Assembly (NCBI GenBank): GCA_900768535.1
Contig: CAAGDE010000026.1
Location: 62,001-126,000 of the forward strand
From: Clostridia bacterium
GTDB lineage: Bacteria > Bacillota > Clostridia > Oscillospirales > CAG-272
Reading direction: 5' to 3'
Length of the DNA stretch: 64,000 nt
A program made the translations under genes and the position numbers. How positions within the stretch are numbered: the stretch's first letter is position 1; every line of letters starts with the position of its first letter. Below, piece by piece: positions 42,904 to 51,930 of this stretch. The notes beneath the pieces were generated by a model that was not told the DNA's origin, made no database searches, and saw only the letters and a list, made by a program, of their open reading frames with translations.

Positions 42904-43401
42904 TTATCCGTTTTTTGCAATGTTCCAGCCGTTCTGACCGAGAAAATCCATAATTTCCTCGTCCGCCTCGCTCAGAACACAGATGTATTGTGTATCGCTC
43001 AGAAAAATGCGCATCCAGCCGTCCTGATCCATGCAGACCGAACGCACATCCTGCCGCTTCAGCTCCATGCAGATCCTGCCCCGCTTTTCCCGCGTCAGAA
43101 GGATGAGCGAGGAATCGTTCAGCAGGAAGTACCCGCCAAACACGCCCTTCGGCGAGCGGAACATGACCTGCTCGTCGAAGTGAAAGGGACCCGGCAATTT
43201 GGATTTGATGCGCTCAAACGGCAGATTCTGCAAATACGCCGCCAGCGGCATCAGAACCGTGGTCAGAACTGCCGCCGCCACGCCGCAGAGAACGCCGTAC
43301 TCCCACCGCGTCAACAGACCGATCAGTCCCCCCGACGCGATGCCGACCGTTACGGCGGAGACCCGCGTTCCGGTCGAAAAGAAATAGTCGGAAAATTTCA
43401 T
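42904..43401 (-). CDS. Small membrane protein of unknown function
   Basis: A 165-residue protein with two predicted membrane segments (about 16-32 and 36-57) followed by a soluble beta-rich part (about 75-150) of PH-like appearance (FLLNDSSLILLTREKRGRICMEL). No family recognised with certainty. The ATG overlaps rdgB by 4 nt, so it belongs to the operon. Confidence 0.8.
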   Translation of the reverse strand: MKFSDYFFSTGTRVSAVTVGIASGGLIGLLTRWEYGVLCGVAAAVLTTVLMPLAAYLQNLPFERIKSKLPGPFHFDEQVMFRSPKGVFGGYFLLNDSSLILLTREKRGRICMELKRQDVRSVCMDQDGWMRIFLSDTQYICVLSEADEEIMDFLGQNGWNIAKNG

Positions 43402-44033
43402 GCCTTTGCTTCGTCCTCCGTCAGGCGCCGCCGGAGCTCCTGTGCAAACAGGTGCATCGCCCTGCCCCGGTGCGACACCGCGTCCTTTTCCTGTGCCGTC
43501 AGCTCCGCAAAGGTCTTGCCCAGGGGCGGATAGAAGAACATCGGGTCATAGCCGAAGCCGCCGCTGCCGCGGTAGGAACGCAGTATCTCCCCGCGCACCT
43601 CGCCCCGCACCGTAAAGGCGGTTCCGTCCGGGAAGACACAGGCAACCGCGCAGACATACGCCCCGCCGCGCGCGCCGTCCGGCACGTTCTCCAGCTTTTT
43701 CAGCACCAGCTGATTGTTTGCCTCATCATTATGGTCGCTGTCCACACCGCACCTCGCCGCGTATCTTGCCGACCAGATGCCGGGCTCGCCGCCCAGCGCA
43801 TCAACGGTCAGTCCGGAATCGTCCGCCACGCCGATGCAGTCGTTCCGCGCCGCAACCCGCGCCTTGATGAGCGCGTTTTCCTCGAAGGTCGTCCCGTTTT
43901 CTTCAATGTCTCCCTCCACGCCGATGTCATCCAGCGAGAGCACCTCCGCACCTGGAAGCAGCTCCGCCATCATGCGGCGCATTTCGGCAATCTTTTTCGC
44001 GTTGCGGGATGCCAAAGCCAGTTTGATTCCCAT
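43398..44033 (-). CDS. rdgB: XTP/dITP diphosphatase RdgB
   Basis: Removes non-canonical purine nucleotides (ITP, dITP, XTP). The 211 residues show the Ham1 motifs LALASRNAKKIAEM at the N-terminus, ADDSGLTVDALGG, GGFGYDPMF and SHRGRAM near the end. The ATG at 44033 follows GAGGGGTGACGGG, 4 nt after the ftsY stop; the open frame to 44063 overlaps ftsY. Confidence 0.95.
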   Translation of the reverse strand: MGIKLALASRNAKKIAEMRRMMAELLPGAEVLSLDDIGVEGDIEENGTTFEENALIKARVAARNDCIGVADDSGLTVDALGGEPGIWSARYAARCGVDSDHNDEANNQLVLKKLENVPDGARGGAYVCAVACVFPDGTAFTVRGEVRGEILRSYRGSGGFGYDPMFFYPPLGKTFAELTAQEKDAVSHRGRAMHLFAQELRRRLTEDEAKA

Positions 44034-44037
44034 CCCG

Positions 44038-45477
44038 TCACCCCTCAAACAGCGCGCGCACAAACTCGGTGCGGTCGAATTCCTGCATATCGTCCAGCTT
44101 TTCGCCGACGCCGATGAACTTGACCGGAATGTTCAGCTCCTTGCGGATGGAGATCACGATGCCGCCCTTTGCCGTGCCGTCCAGCTTGTTCAGAATCAGC
44201 CCGGTCAGTGCCGCGGCGTTCTTGAACTCCTTTGCCTGTATAATGGCGTTCTGTCCGGTGGTCGCGTCCAGAACCAGCAGGTTTTCCCGCGCGGCGCCCG
44301 GCAGCTCACGGTCGATGACGCGGTTGATCTTTGCCAGCTCATTCATCAGGTTGGTCTTGTTGTGCAGCCGCCCCGCCGTGTCGATGATCAGCACATCGGC
44401 GTGCTTGTTCTTTGCGGCATGGCAGGCGTCAAACACCACCGCCGCCGGGTCACTGCCCTCACTCTGGCGAACCAATTCCACCTTTGCCCGCTCGCACCAG
44501 ACCGCCAGCTGATCGATTGCCGCCGCGCGGAAGGTATCCGCCGCCGCTACGATCACCCGCTTGCCTTCCTTGCGCAGCCGGTTGGAGATCTTGCCGATGG
44601 AGGTCGTTTTTCCGACCCCGTTGACACCGATGACCAGAATCACGGACGGCTCCGTGTCCAGCTTCAGTTCCTCGCCCTCGCCGATCATCCGCTCCAGGAT
44701 GCTCTGCAGCGCGCCCATGACCTGCTCTTTTTCCTTGAGTCTGCCGTCCCTGATCTGCTCCCGCAGCTCCTCAATGATCTCCTCGGACGCATTGACGCCG
44801 ACATCCGCGCAGATCAGCAGCTCCTCCAGCTCCTCCAGAAGATCCTCATCGACCTTGACGAAATTCTTCAGCAGATCGTTGATCTGTCCGAACAGCGCGT
44901 TTTTGGTTTTGGTCAGCCCCGCTCTGACACGGCTCCAGAAGGAGGTTTTCTCCTTCTTTTTTTCTTCCGCCGTCAGCGGTGCCTCCTCCGGGACGGCTTC
45001 CGATGTAGCCTCGGAGGCGGGCTCCGGGGCAGGCTGTGCCTCCTCCTTCGGCGCTTCCGGTGCAGGCTCCGGCTTCTTCTCCGGCTCCGGTTCGGGCACC
45101 TTTTCGGGCTCCGGCTCCGGGGTCAGCTCCGGCTCGGTGACGGGAATCACCTCCGGGGCGGACTCTGCCGCTTCCTCCGGCTTTTCGGGCACCGCGGGAA
45201 CCTCCGGCGGAACCGGATCCTCCTGTTCCTCCGTCAGATCCGGAATGATCGGCTGCAGGGGCGCCTCCGGTGCGCCGGGCTCGGTGGGAGCAACCGGCAC
45301 GTCGGGAACAACCTCCGGTGCCTGTTCGGGTGCCTGTTCGGGTTCCGGCTCCGGTTCGGGCGCAGGCTTAGGCAGCGGCTCGGTTTCCTCCGTTTCCGGC
45401 TCCGCTGCTGCGGTCCGCCCGACTGCGGCTTCCTCTTTTTTCTTCTTTCTGCCGAAGAGCTTATCCAAAAATCCCAT
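44038..45477 (-). CDS. ftsY: Signal recognition particle receptor FtsY with a long Pro/Glu-rich domain
   Basis: SRP receptor GTPase at the membrane. The 479 residues start with a basic amphipathic membrane-targeting helix (MGFLDKLFGRKKKK), then a long acidic Pro/Glu-rich linker (about 26-170, with repeats of EPEP type), and the NG domain from about 179: G1 GVNGVGKTT (284-292), DTAGR (G3) and NKLDG (G4, where TKLDG is usual). The ATG at 45477 lies inside the end of smc (17-nt overlap). The linker is longer than in most Firmicutes. Confidence 0.95.
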   Translation of the reverse strand: MGFLDKLFGRKKKKEEAAVGRTAAAEPETEETEPLPKPAPEPEPEPEQAPEQAPEVVPDVPVAPTEPGAPEAPLQPIIPDLTEEQEDPVPPEVPAVPEKPEEAAESAPEVIPVTEPELTPEPEPEKVPEPEPEKKPEPAPEAPKEEAQPAPEPASEATSEAVPEEAPLTAEEKKKEKTSFWSRVRAGLTKTKNALFGQINDLLKNFVKVDEDLLEELEELLICADVGVNASEEIIEELREQIRDGRLKEKEQVMGALQSILERMIGEGEELKLDTEPSVILVIGVNGVGKTTSIGKISNRLRKEGKRVIVAAADTFRAAAIDQLAVWCERAKVELVRQSEGSDPAAVVFDACHAAKNKHADVLIIDTAGRLHNKTNLMNELAKINRVIDRELPGAARENLLVLDATTGQNAIIQAKEFKNAAALTGLILNKLDGTAKGGIVISIRKELNIPVKFIGVGEKLDDMQEFDRTEFVRALFEG

Positions 45478-48400
45478 CCCAGTCTTCTCCTTCCTTCTTG
45501 GAAATATCATTGATATTGAGCATCAGCACCTTGGAGATCCCGTGTTCCGGCATCGTCACACCGTACAGTCTGTCCGCCGCCGCCATGGTTCCGCGACGGT
45601 GCGTGATCATGATGAACTGCGTTCCGTGTGAATAGCGCCTGATGTACTGTGCCAGACGCTCCACGTTGACCTCGTCCAGCGCGGCTTCGATCTCGTCCAG
45701 GATACAGAACGGCGTGGGATTGACCTGCAGGATGGCAAAGAACAGCGCAACACCGATGAATGCCTGCTCGCCGCCGGACAGCTGCATCAGGTTCTTGATG
45801 ATCTTTCCGGGAGGTGCGGCTTTGATCTCGATTCCGCTTTCCAGCACGTTTTCGGGGTCGGAGAGGGACAGCTCCGCAGAGCCGCCGCCGAACAGCTCGG
45901 AAAATACCCTGCCGAAATTCTCGTTGATCTGATTGAAGGATTCCACAAAAGCGGTCTTCATATCCGCCTCCAGGTCAAAAATCACCTGAATCGTCTTTTT
46001 GCGGCTTTCGTCCAGATCGTCCAGATCCGCCTTCATTTTTTCATACCGGACGCGGACATCCTCATATTTGTTGACCGCATCCAGATCAACGCTTCCCATC
46101 GCGCGCAGCTTGTTTTTGCATTCGGTCTGCAGTGCCAGCATTTCGGGGCGGGTCTCCTTGGTCAGCGGCGGATATCCGAGCGCCAGCGCGTCGTTCCGCG
46201 TGATTTCGTATTCCTCCCACAGCCGTCCCGCCAGCTTGTCCTGCGATTCGCGCAGTCCGCTCAGCTTGCCCTCGCATTTGGTATATTCGCGCAGGATCAG
46301 TTCCTTCTGATTCTGCTTATCGCGCAGCCGGTTGTTGACATCGGTCAGCTTGCGCTCGAATTCCGCACCGCCCTGCTCGATGGCACTGCGGCTTGCGGTG
46401 ATCTCCGCCAGCATTCCCTTTGCGGCTTCCAGCTCCTCCCCCTCGCGGCGGATCTCCTCCTCGGTCGCGGTGATCTGATCCTGCCGCATCCGGATCCGCT
46501 CCCGCAGGGCGTCCCGCTCCCCGGTCAGTGCGGCGATGCGGTTCTCGCAGTCCGTGCGCAGGGTGTTTTCGGTCTCAATGTCCTTCTGCGCTTCGCTGAT
46601 CTGAATGTACAGCTCGGTGATTTTCCGGGCATTGCTGTCCTTTTCCAGGACCGTGTCGCCGTGCTGTGCCTCCTTTTCCTTGCGGAAATCGCGGATCTCG
46701 TCAATGCGGTGCGCAAGATTTTCCCGTTCCGCATTGAGACGGATCAGATCCTCCTCGTACCGCGCCCGCGCTTCCTCGAACTGCTTCATGTCGTTCTTCA
46801 GCTTGTCCAGGAGCGTGTTGTTCGCATCCAGCTTGGCACGGAGCTGTTCCAATTGTGCCGCCTCGGTATTCCGCAGGACGCCGATCAGCTCCCGGCGATC
46901 CTCTGCGGCGTTCTTCCGGTCCTCCAGCTCGGTTGCCTCCCCGGTCAGTTCGGACAGCTGACGCTCCAGCTTGGCAACGGTTGCCTTCTTCTCCGCCAGC
47001 TCCGCCTCCAGGCGCTTGACCTCGCTTCCGCGGGAGAGGATTCCGTTCCCCGTCCGCACCGAACCGCCCGTGAACGAACCGCCCACATTGATCTGCTGAC
47101 CGTCCAGCGTCACCGCACGGACGCGGTAATGCGTGGCGCGCGCCATGACATTGGCATTGTCGATGTTATCGAATACAACCGTTCTGCCGAGCAGAGAGGA
47201 CAGGACATCGCGGAATTTTGCGTCACAGGAGACCAGCGTGTCCGCCACGCCGATGTATCCCCGGTAGCCTGCCGCCTCGCTCATCTCTCTGGTCGACTGC
47301 GCCGGCTTCATGGAGGTCAGCGGGAAGAAGGTTGCCCGCCCGGCTTCCCCGCGCTTGAGCGCAAACATCGCCGCCTTTGCGGTGCCCTCGTCCTCGACCA
47401 CAATGTTCTGCAGATTGGCGCCCAGCGCAATCTCCAGAGCGGTGACGTAGCGATCCTCCACCGAAATCACCTTGGAAAGCGGACCGTAAATCTTTCCGCA
47501 CGGCGCGCCGTGGGTGTCGGTGATCTTCCCCTCGTCATACTGCTTCATCACGTACCGCACCGCGCCGGAGTAGCCCTCGAAATGCTCCTCCATGGAACGG
47601 ATGGTCGCAATGCGCTGGGAGAGGGAATCCTGCCGGAACTTTGCATCGTTGCAGTCCTTTTCCGCCGCACGGACCAGCACCGCAACGCGTCCCGCCTTGG
47701 TTTCGGCATCGGCAATCTCCGCATCGATGGAAGCCAGCTCCGCATCGTACTTTTTCACGGTCTCTTCCTTCGATGCACATTTCTCTCCGAGATCATCGGA
47801 AATTCTGCGGTAGCCGTCCATCTCCCGGAGCGCCGAGCTGTTCTTGTCAAAATCGGTCGTTTTGGCGTTATCCAGAACGGAGATGCGGATATCGACATCC
47901 TTTTCCTCGGCTTCCAGGTCCCGGATATCGGAGAGCGCCTGTGCAATGGCGGCGGAGAGCGCGTTCTCCCGCTCCCCCAGCTCCAGCTGTGCCGCATGGA
48001 GACGGCCCTGCTCGGCAGTCAGTTCGGCACTGCGGGTTTCCAGCTCGCCGATCTTCTGCGCGTGCGCCGCACCGGAGGCAGCCTCGGCGGCAATCGATTT
48101 TTCGGTGCCCGCCAGCGAGCCTTCCGTCGCCGCAATCAGATCCTTCGCGTGTGCGATATCGTTCTGCGCCACGGTGCGCCGCCGCTCCAGCTCGTGACAG
48201 CGGTCGGTCTGCTCCTGAATGCGGGCAAACAGCTCCTCGCTTTTCTGCCGGCTTTCCTGCGCCGCCTCGGAGAGCTTTGCATACTGCGTGTCCAGCGCCT
48301 GAATGCTGTCCTCCGCCGTTTGCAGGTCAAATGCGGCACGGCTCATGGCTTCCTCCGCCGCCGTCAGCTCATCCCGCAGCTTTTCGGTATCGTACAGCCA

Positions 48401-49129
48401 CAGACTGACGTCTGCGCGCTTCTTGCTCTCGTGCAGTTCAATCGCCTTTTTCGCGCGCTCCGCCTCTTTCCGGAGCGGTTCCACACGGGATTCCACCTCC
48501 GTAAAAATATCGGTCAGGCGGCTGATGTTGTCCTCCGCCTCCGCCAGCTTGCGCTCGGCTTCGGTTTTCTGATGCCGATACTTCGCAATTCCGGAGGCGT
48601 CCTCAAACACGCTCCGACGCTCCTCGCTCTTTCTGGAGACCATCTCGGCAATCTTGCCCTGCCCGATGATGGAGTATCCGTCCCGCCCGATACCGGTGTT
48701 CATGAACAGCTCGTAGATATCCTTCAGACGCACGGCGCGGCGGTTGATAAAGTATTCGCTGTCCCCGGCACGGTAATAGCGCCTGGTGACCGTCACCTCA
48801 TCAAAGGGACAGTCCAGCCTTGCAAAGTCCCCCCGGTTGTCGAACGTTACCGACACCTCGGCATATCCCATCGGGCGCCGGCTGTCCGCTCCGCCGAAAA
48901 TGACATCCTCCATCTTGCTTCCGCGCAGGCTCTTGGAGGAAATCTCTCCCAGCACCCACCGCATGGCATCGGCAATGTTGGATTTTCCGGAGCCGTTCGG
49001 TCCGACAATGACCGTCACTCCCTGTCCCTCGTCCGCCGTGACGCCGACATCGACCCCGCGGTCGAACAGCAGTCTGGTCTTGTCGGGAAAGGACTTGAAG
49101 CCCTGCATTTCCAGTGATTTCAGATACAC
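45461..49129 (-). CDS. smc: Chromosome segregation ATPase Smc
   Basis: Condensin ATPase, 1222 residues from a GTG start at 49129 (ribosome site AAGGAG). Walker A GPNGSGKSN (43-51), two long coiled coils, the hinge around the middle (GKIYGPLSKVISVEDRYVTALEIALGAN region), then the C-terminal signature LSGGEQ and Walker B CILDEIEAALDE. An unusual insert of about 12 residues (RGVDVGVTADEGQ) precedes the Walker A compared with B. subtilis. A longer frame to 49180 is rejected because it overlaps the upstream gene without a good start. Confidence 0.96.
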   Translation of the reverse strand: MYLKSLEMQGFKSFPDKTRLLFDRGVDVGVTADEGQGVTVIVGPNGSGKSNIADAMRWVLGEISSKSLRGSKMEDVIFGGADSRRPMGYAEVSVTFDNRGDFARLDCPFDEVTVTRRYYRAGDSEYFINRRAVRLKDIYELFMNTGIGRDGYSIIGQGKIAEMVSRKSEERRSVFEDASGIAKYRHQKTEAERKLAEAEDNISRLTDIFTEVESRVEPLRKEAERAKKAIELHESKKRADVSLWLYDTEKLRDELTAAEEAMSRAAFDLQTAEDSIQALDTQYAKLSEAAQESRQKSEELFARIQEQTDRCHELERRRTVAQNDIAHAKDLIAATEGSLAGTEKSIAAEAASGAAHAQKIGELETRSAELTAEQGRLHAAQLELGERENALSAAIAQALSDIRDLEAEEKDVDIRISVLDNAKTTDFDKNSSALREMDGYRRISDDLGEKCASKEETVKKYDAELASIDAEIADAETKAGRVAVLVRAAEKDCNDAKFRQDSLSQRIATIRSMEEHFEGYSGAVRYVMKQYDEGKITDTHGAPCGKIYGPLSKVISVEDRYVTALEIALGANLQNIVVEDEGTAKAAMFALKRGEAGRATFFPLTSMKPAQSTREMSEAAGYRGYIGVADTLVSCDAKFRDVLSSLLGRTVVFDNIDNANVMARATHYRVRAVTLDGQQINVGGSFTGGSVRTGNGILSRGSEVKRLEAELAEKKATVAKLERQLSELTGEATELEDRKNAAEDRRELIGVLRNTEAAQLEQLRAKLDANNTLLDKLKNDMKQFEEARARYEEDLIRLNAERENLAHRIDEIRDFRKEKEAQHGDTVLEKDSNARKITELYIQISEAQKDIETENTLRTDCENRIAALTGERDALRERIRMRQDQITATEEEIRREGEELEAAKGMLAEITASRSAIEQGGAEFERKLTDVNNRLRDKQNQKELILREYTKCEGKLSGLRESQDKLAGRLWEEYEITRNDALALGYPPLTKETRPEMLALQTECKNKLRAMGSVDLDAVNKYEDVRVRYEKMKADLDDLDESRKKTIQVIFDLEADMKTAFVESFNQINENFGRVFSELFGGGSAELSLSDPENVLESGIEIKAAPPGKIIKNLMQLSGGEQAFIGVALFFAILQVNPTPFCILDEIEAALDEVNVERLAQYIRRYSHGTQFIMITHRRGTMAAADRLYGVTMPEHGISKVLMLNINDISKKEGEDWDGIFG

Positions 49130-49151
49130 AACAGATGTTCTCCTTCTTTGA

Positions 49152-50168
49152 TTATTCCGCCGGTCGCACCGAAAGCACACCGTCTCCCGGTATTCCCGTG
49201 ACCGACACTACGGTCGTTTGATATTCTTCCTTCAGCCGGATCAGGTTCCGCCGCCGCTGTCCAACGGTCTGGGAAACAAGACGGTCGGGGATTTCCAGCG
49301 CCACGCGCCGCCCGGTCAGTCCCGCATCGGCAACCGCACGGACCGTCTCCCGGTACCGCACCTCGCCCAGAACCAGCTCCCCCAGCGCCGGGTGATTGGG
49401 TCCCGCCAGCGCGCACGCGGGGTCGGTCAGCTCCTCCGATGCGCATAGCCCGATCCGCAGACAGCGGACGCCGCCCTCCGTCAGAATTTCATACGCATCC
49501 GCCGCACGCGCCACTGCGTCATCCACGGTCAGCGGCTGATACGTCCCGTCCCGCATCATGCGGGCAAGCGGCGTTCCGTCAAAGACCACCGTGGGATAGA
49601 TTCTCGCCGCCGCGGCACCGTAGGAAACGATATCCTGCGCAGTCCGGCGGTCATCCCCTGCAGTGGAGCCGGGCAACCCAATCATCATCTGCCCCACCAG
49701 CTCAAAGCCCGCCTCCCGGACCATCCGGCAGGCAGACGCACTGTCGTGCGCCGTATGTCCCCGCCCGGAAAGCATCAGAACCCGGTCACAGGTGCTCTGA
49801 ATGCCAAGCTCTACTGTCCTGACCGGGTAACGGCAGAGAAGCTCCAGCACCTCCGGATCGATGAAATCCGGTCTTGTCGACAGCCGGACGGAGGATACCC
49901 GACCGGCGCGGACATAGCCTGCCGCCAGTTCCAGCAGACGGCACATCAGGGCGCGGTCGATTCCGGTGAAGGATCCGCCGAAGAACGCAATCTGACAGTC
50001 CGTCCCCGCCGGAACGGTCGCAAGCGCGGCATCAATCAGCGCGGGAACCGTCCGCTCGTCAAATCCGCCGCTCCCCGAAATGGCATTCTGATTGCAGAAG
50101 ACGCACCGGTGCGGGCATCCCATGTGCGGGATGAAAACCGGAATATTCCGGTGCCCTCCGCCCCTCAT
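49152..50168 (-). CDS. Radical SAM protein (Elp3-like)
   Basis: 338-residue radical SAM enzyme. The cluster motif is CPHRCVFC (C-x3-C-x2-C, near residues 18-25), followed by FFGGSFTGID and VELGIQSTCDRVL as in Elp3 and related tRNA enzymes; the C-terminal acetyltransferase of full Elp3 is missing. Between rnc and smc this gene is conserved in Clostridia; substrate unknown. Overlaps rnc by 4 nt. Confidence 0.88.
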   Translation of the reverse strand: MRGGGHRNIPVFIPHMGCPHRCVFCNQNAISGSGGFDERTVPALIDAALATVPAGTDCQIAFFGGSFTGIDRALMCRLLELAAGYVRAGRVSSVRLSTRPDFIDPEVLELLCRYPVRTVELGIQSTCDRVLMLSGRGHTAHDSASACRMVREAGFELVGQMMIGLPGSTAGDDRRTAQDIVSYGAAAARIYPTVVFDGTPLARMMRDGTYQPLTVDDAVARAADAYEILTEGGVRCLRIGLCASEELTDPACALAGPNHPALGELVLGEVRYRETVRAVADAGLTGRRVALEIPDRLVSQTVGQRRRNLIRLKEEYQTTVVSVTGIPGDGVLSVRPAE

Positions 50169-50878
50169 CCGATCTCCACGCCGAACAGCTTCAGCGCCTC
50201 GGCGGCGGCTCTCTGCTCCGCCATGCGCTTGGACGAGCCGCTCCCCGTTCCGATGCGGTTGGAATCCAGGTACAGCTCCACCTCAAAATGCTTGCTGTGG
50301 TCGGGCCCCGATTCGTTCACCACGCGGTATTCCAGCCGTTGCGGTCCGTCCATCTGCAAAAAACGCAAAAGAGCGGTTTTGGGGTCTGTCCCCCCGCCGG
50401 GCGGAAGCGTGTCCACCGTCCAGCGGAGCAGGGGCAGCAGGAAATCCCGCACGGTGTCCAGCCCCGCGTCCCCTGCGTCAAGATAGATTGCCGCCAGGAG
50501 TGCTTCGAACGCGTCCGCCAGAATTGCCGGATTGCCGGCGCCGCCGTTGTTGAGAACGCCCCGTCCGAGCAGCAGATGCTCGCGCAGACCGATCTTTTCC
50601 GCATAGGATGCCAGCGCACGCTCGCAGACCGCCGCCGCACGGAGCCTTGAGAGGTCCCCCTCACTGCTGTTCGGAAACCGGCTGTAGAGGTACGCACTGC
50701 TGACCGCCGACAGCACCGCGTCACCGAGAAATTCCAGGCGCTCATTGCAGAGCAGGTGGTGATTTTTTGCCCCCGTCTCGTTCGCATAGGAGGAGTGCGT
50801 CACTGCGCGTGTGAGCAGTGTCCCGTCCCGGAACCGGTATCCGATTTTTTCCTGCAGCTGTTCCAATGATTCCGCCAT
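50165..50878 (-). CDS. rnc: Ribonuclease III
   Basis: Double-strand-specific ribonuclease that processes rRNA and mRNA. The 237 residues carry the signature NERLEFLGDAV with Glu49 and Asp53, and the second catalytic pair Asp122/Glu125 in ADAFEALLAAIYLD. The C-terminal dsRNA-binding domain covers about 160-235. The ribosome site is AAGGGAG. It directly follows plsX; the acpP gene often found between them is absent. Confidence 0.96.
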   Translation of the reverse strand: MAESLEQLQEKIGYRFRDGTLLTRAVTHSSYANETGAKNHHLLCNERLEFLGDAVLSAVSSAYLYSRFPNSSEGDLSRLRAAAVCERALASYAEKIGLREHLLLGRGVLNNGGAGNPAILADAFEALLAAIYLDAGDAGLDTVRDFLLPLLRWTVDTLPPGGGTDPKTALLRFLQMDGPQRLEYRVVNESGPDHSKHFEVELYLDSNRIGTGSGSSKRMAEQRAAAEALKLFGVEIG

Positions 50879-50895
50879 GCCACACTCCCTTCCCG

Positions 50896-51930
50896 TTACT
50901 CCGCGTGCTTCTGCTGTTCCCGCTCCGCGTGTTTGCGTTCCGCAAACGCCTTTGCGCTGTCTGCGAGATCGTAAATCGCTTCCGACCGCTTGTAATCCAT
51001 CGCCTGCCGGATAGCGTTCATAACCGCCCGGTCATCGGAGGAGCCGTGTGCCTTGATGACCGGCTTGGAAATGCCGATGATCGGTGCACCGCCGCGCTCG
51101 GACGGGTCGTATTCCTTTTTCATTTCGGTCAGCTGCTTCCGGATTGCCAGCGCCGCCAGCTTTGCGGTCGGGGAGGACAGGAACACGCCCTTGACGCGCT
51201 TGAGCAGGAATTTTCCGACGCCCTCCACGCTTTTGAGGTAGATGTTCCCCGTAAAGCCGTCCGCGACCAGCACATCGCACACGCCAAACGGTGCGGCACC
51301 CGCTTCCACGTTCCCCACGAAGTTGATCTCCGGGTTATCCGACAGCAACCGGTATGCCGTCTGCTGCAGTTCGGTCCCCTTGCACGCCTCGGTGCCGTTG
51401 TTGAGCAGACCCACGCGCGGCTCGTCAATTCCGTACATCTTGCGCATATAAGCCGCGCCCATGGCACCGAACTGCTCCAGGTTTTCCGGCGTTACGGTGA
51501 CGTTTGCACCGGTATCCAGCAGCAGCACCGGGGTCTGGAACGGCAGAACCGTCCCGATTCCCGCGCGCAGAACGCCCTTGACCTTCCGCACAATCAGGGT
51601 TGCCCCCGTGAACAGCGCGCCCGTGTTGCCGCAGGAGACGAACGCATCGCCCTTCCCCTCCGACAAGAGGTGCAGGCCCACCGCCATCGAGCTGTCGCTT
51701 TTGGCTCTGACCACCGACAGCGGGTCGTCCTCCATGGTCATATAGGATTCGGTGTGAACAATGTCTATCCGTCGGATGTCCAGTCCTTCCTCGTTTGCAA
51801 TCTGCTCGATCTGCCTGCGGTCGCCGACCATGATATAGGTCGCACGCCACTGCTCTGCCGCCATGCAAACGCCGCGGACTGCCGCTCGCGGGCAGTTGTC
51901 CCCGCCCATTACATCAACAATTATTTTCAT
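50896..51930 (-). CDS. plsX: Phosphate acyltransferase PlsX
   Basis: Forms acyl-phosphate from acyl-ACP for phospholipid synthesis. The 344 residues start with IIVDVMGGDNCP, with GNTGALFTGATL and LLDTGANV in the middle, as in the family. The start overlaps trmFO by 17 nt. The Lys/Glu-rich C-terminal tail is unremarkable. Confidence 0.95.
   Translation of the reverse strand: MKIIVDVMGGDNCPRAAVRGVCMAAEQWRATYIMVGDRRQIEQIANEEGLDIRRIDIVHTESYMTMEDDPLSVVRAKSDSSMAVGLHLLSEGKGDAFVSCGNTGALFTGATLIVRKVKGVLRAGIGTVLPFQTPVLLLDTGANVTVTPENLEQFGAMGAAYMRKMYGIDEPRVGLLNNGTEACKGTELQQTAYRLLSDNPEINFVGNVEAGAAPFGVCDVLVADGFTGNIYLKSVEGVGKFLLKRVKGVFLSSPTAKLAALAIRKQLTEMKKEYDPSERGGAPIIGISKPVIKAHGSSDDRAVMNAIRQAMDYKRSEAIYDLADSAKAFAERKHAEREQQKHAE

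Noticed and set aside
44561..45631. Plus-strand frame with a Ser-Gly repeat-rich protein
   Set aside because: The repeats are the reverse complement of the Pro/Glu-rich linker of ftsY.
46661..49117. Plus-strand open frame of 818 codons opposite smc
   Set aside because: Shadow of the coiled-coil coding sequence of smc.
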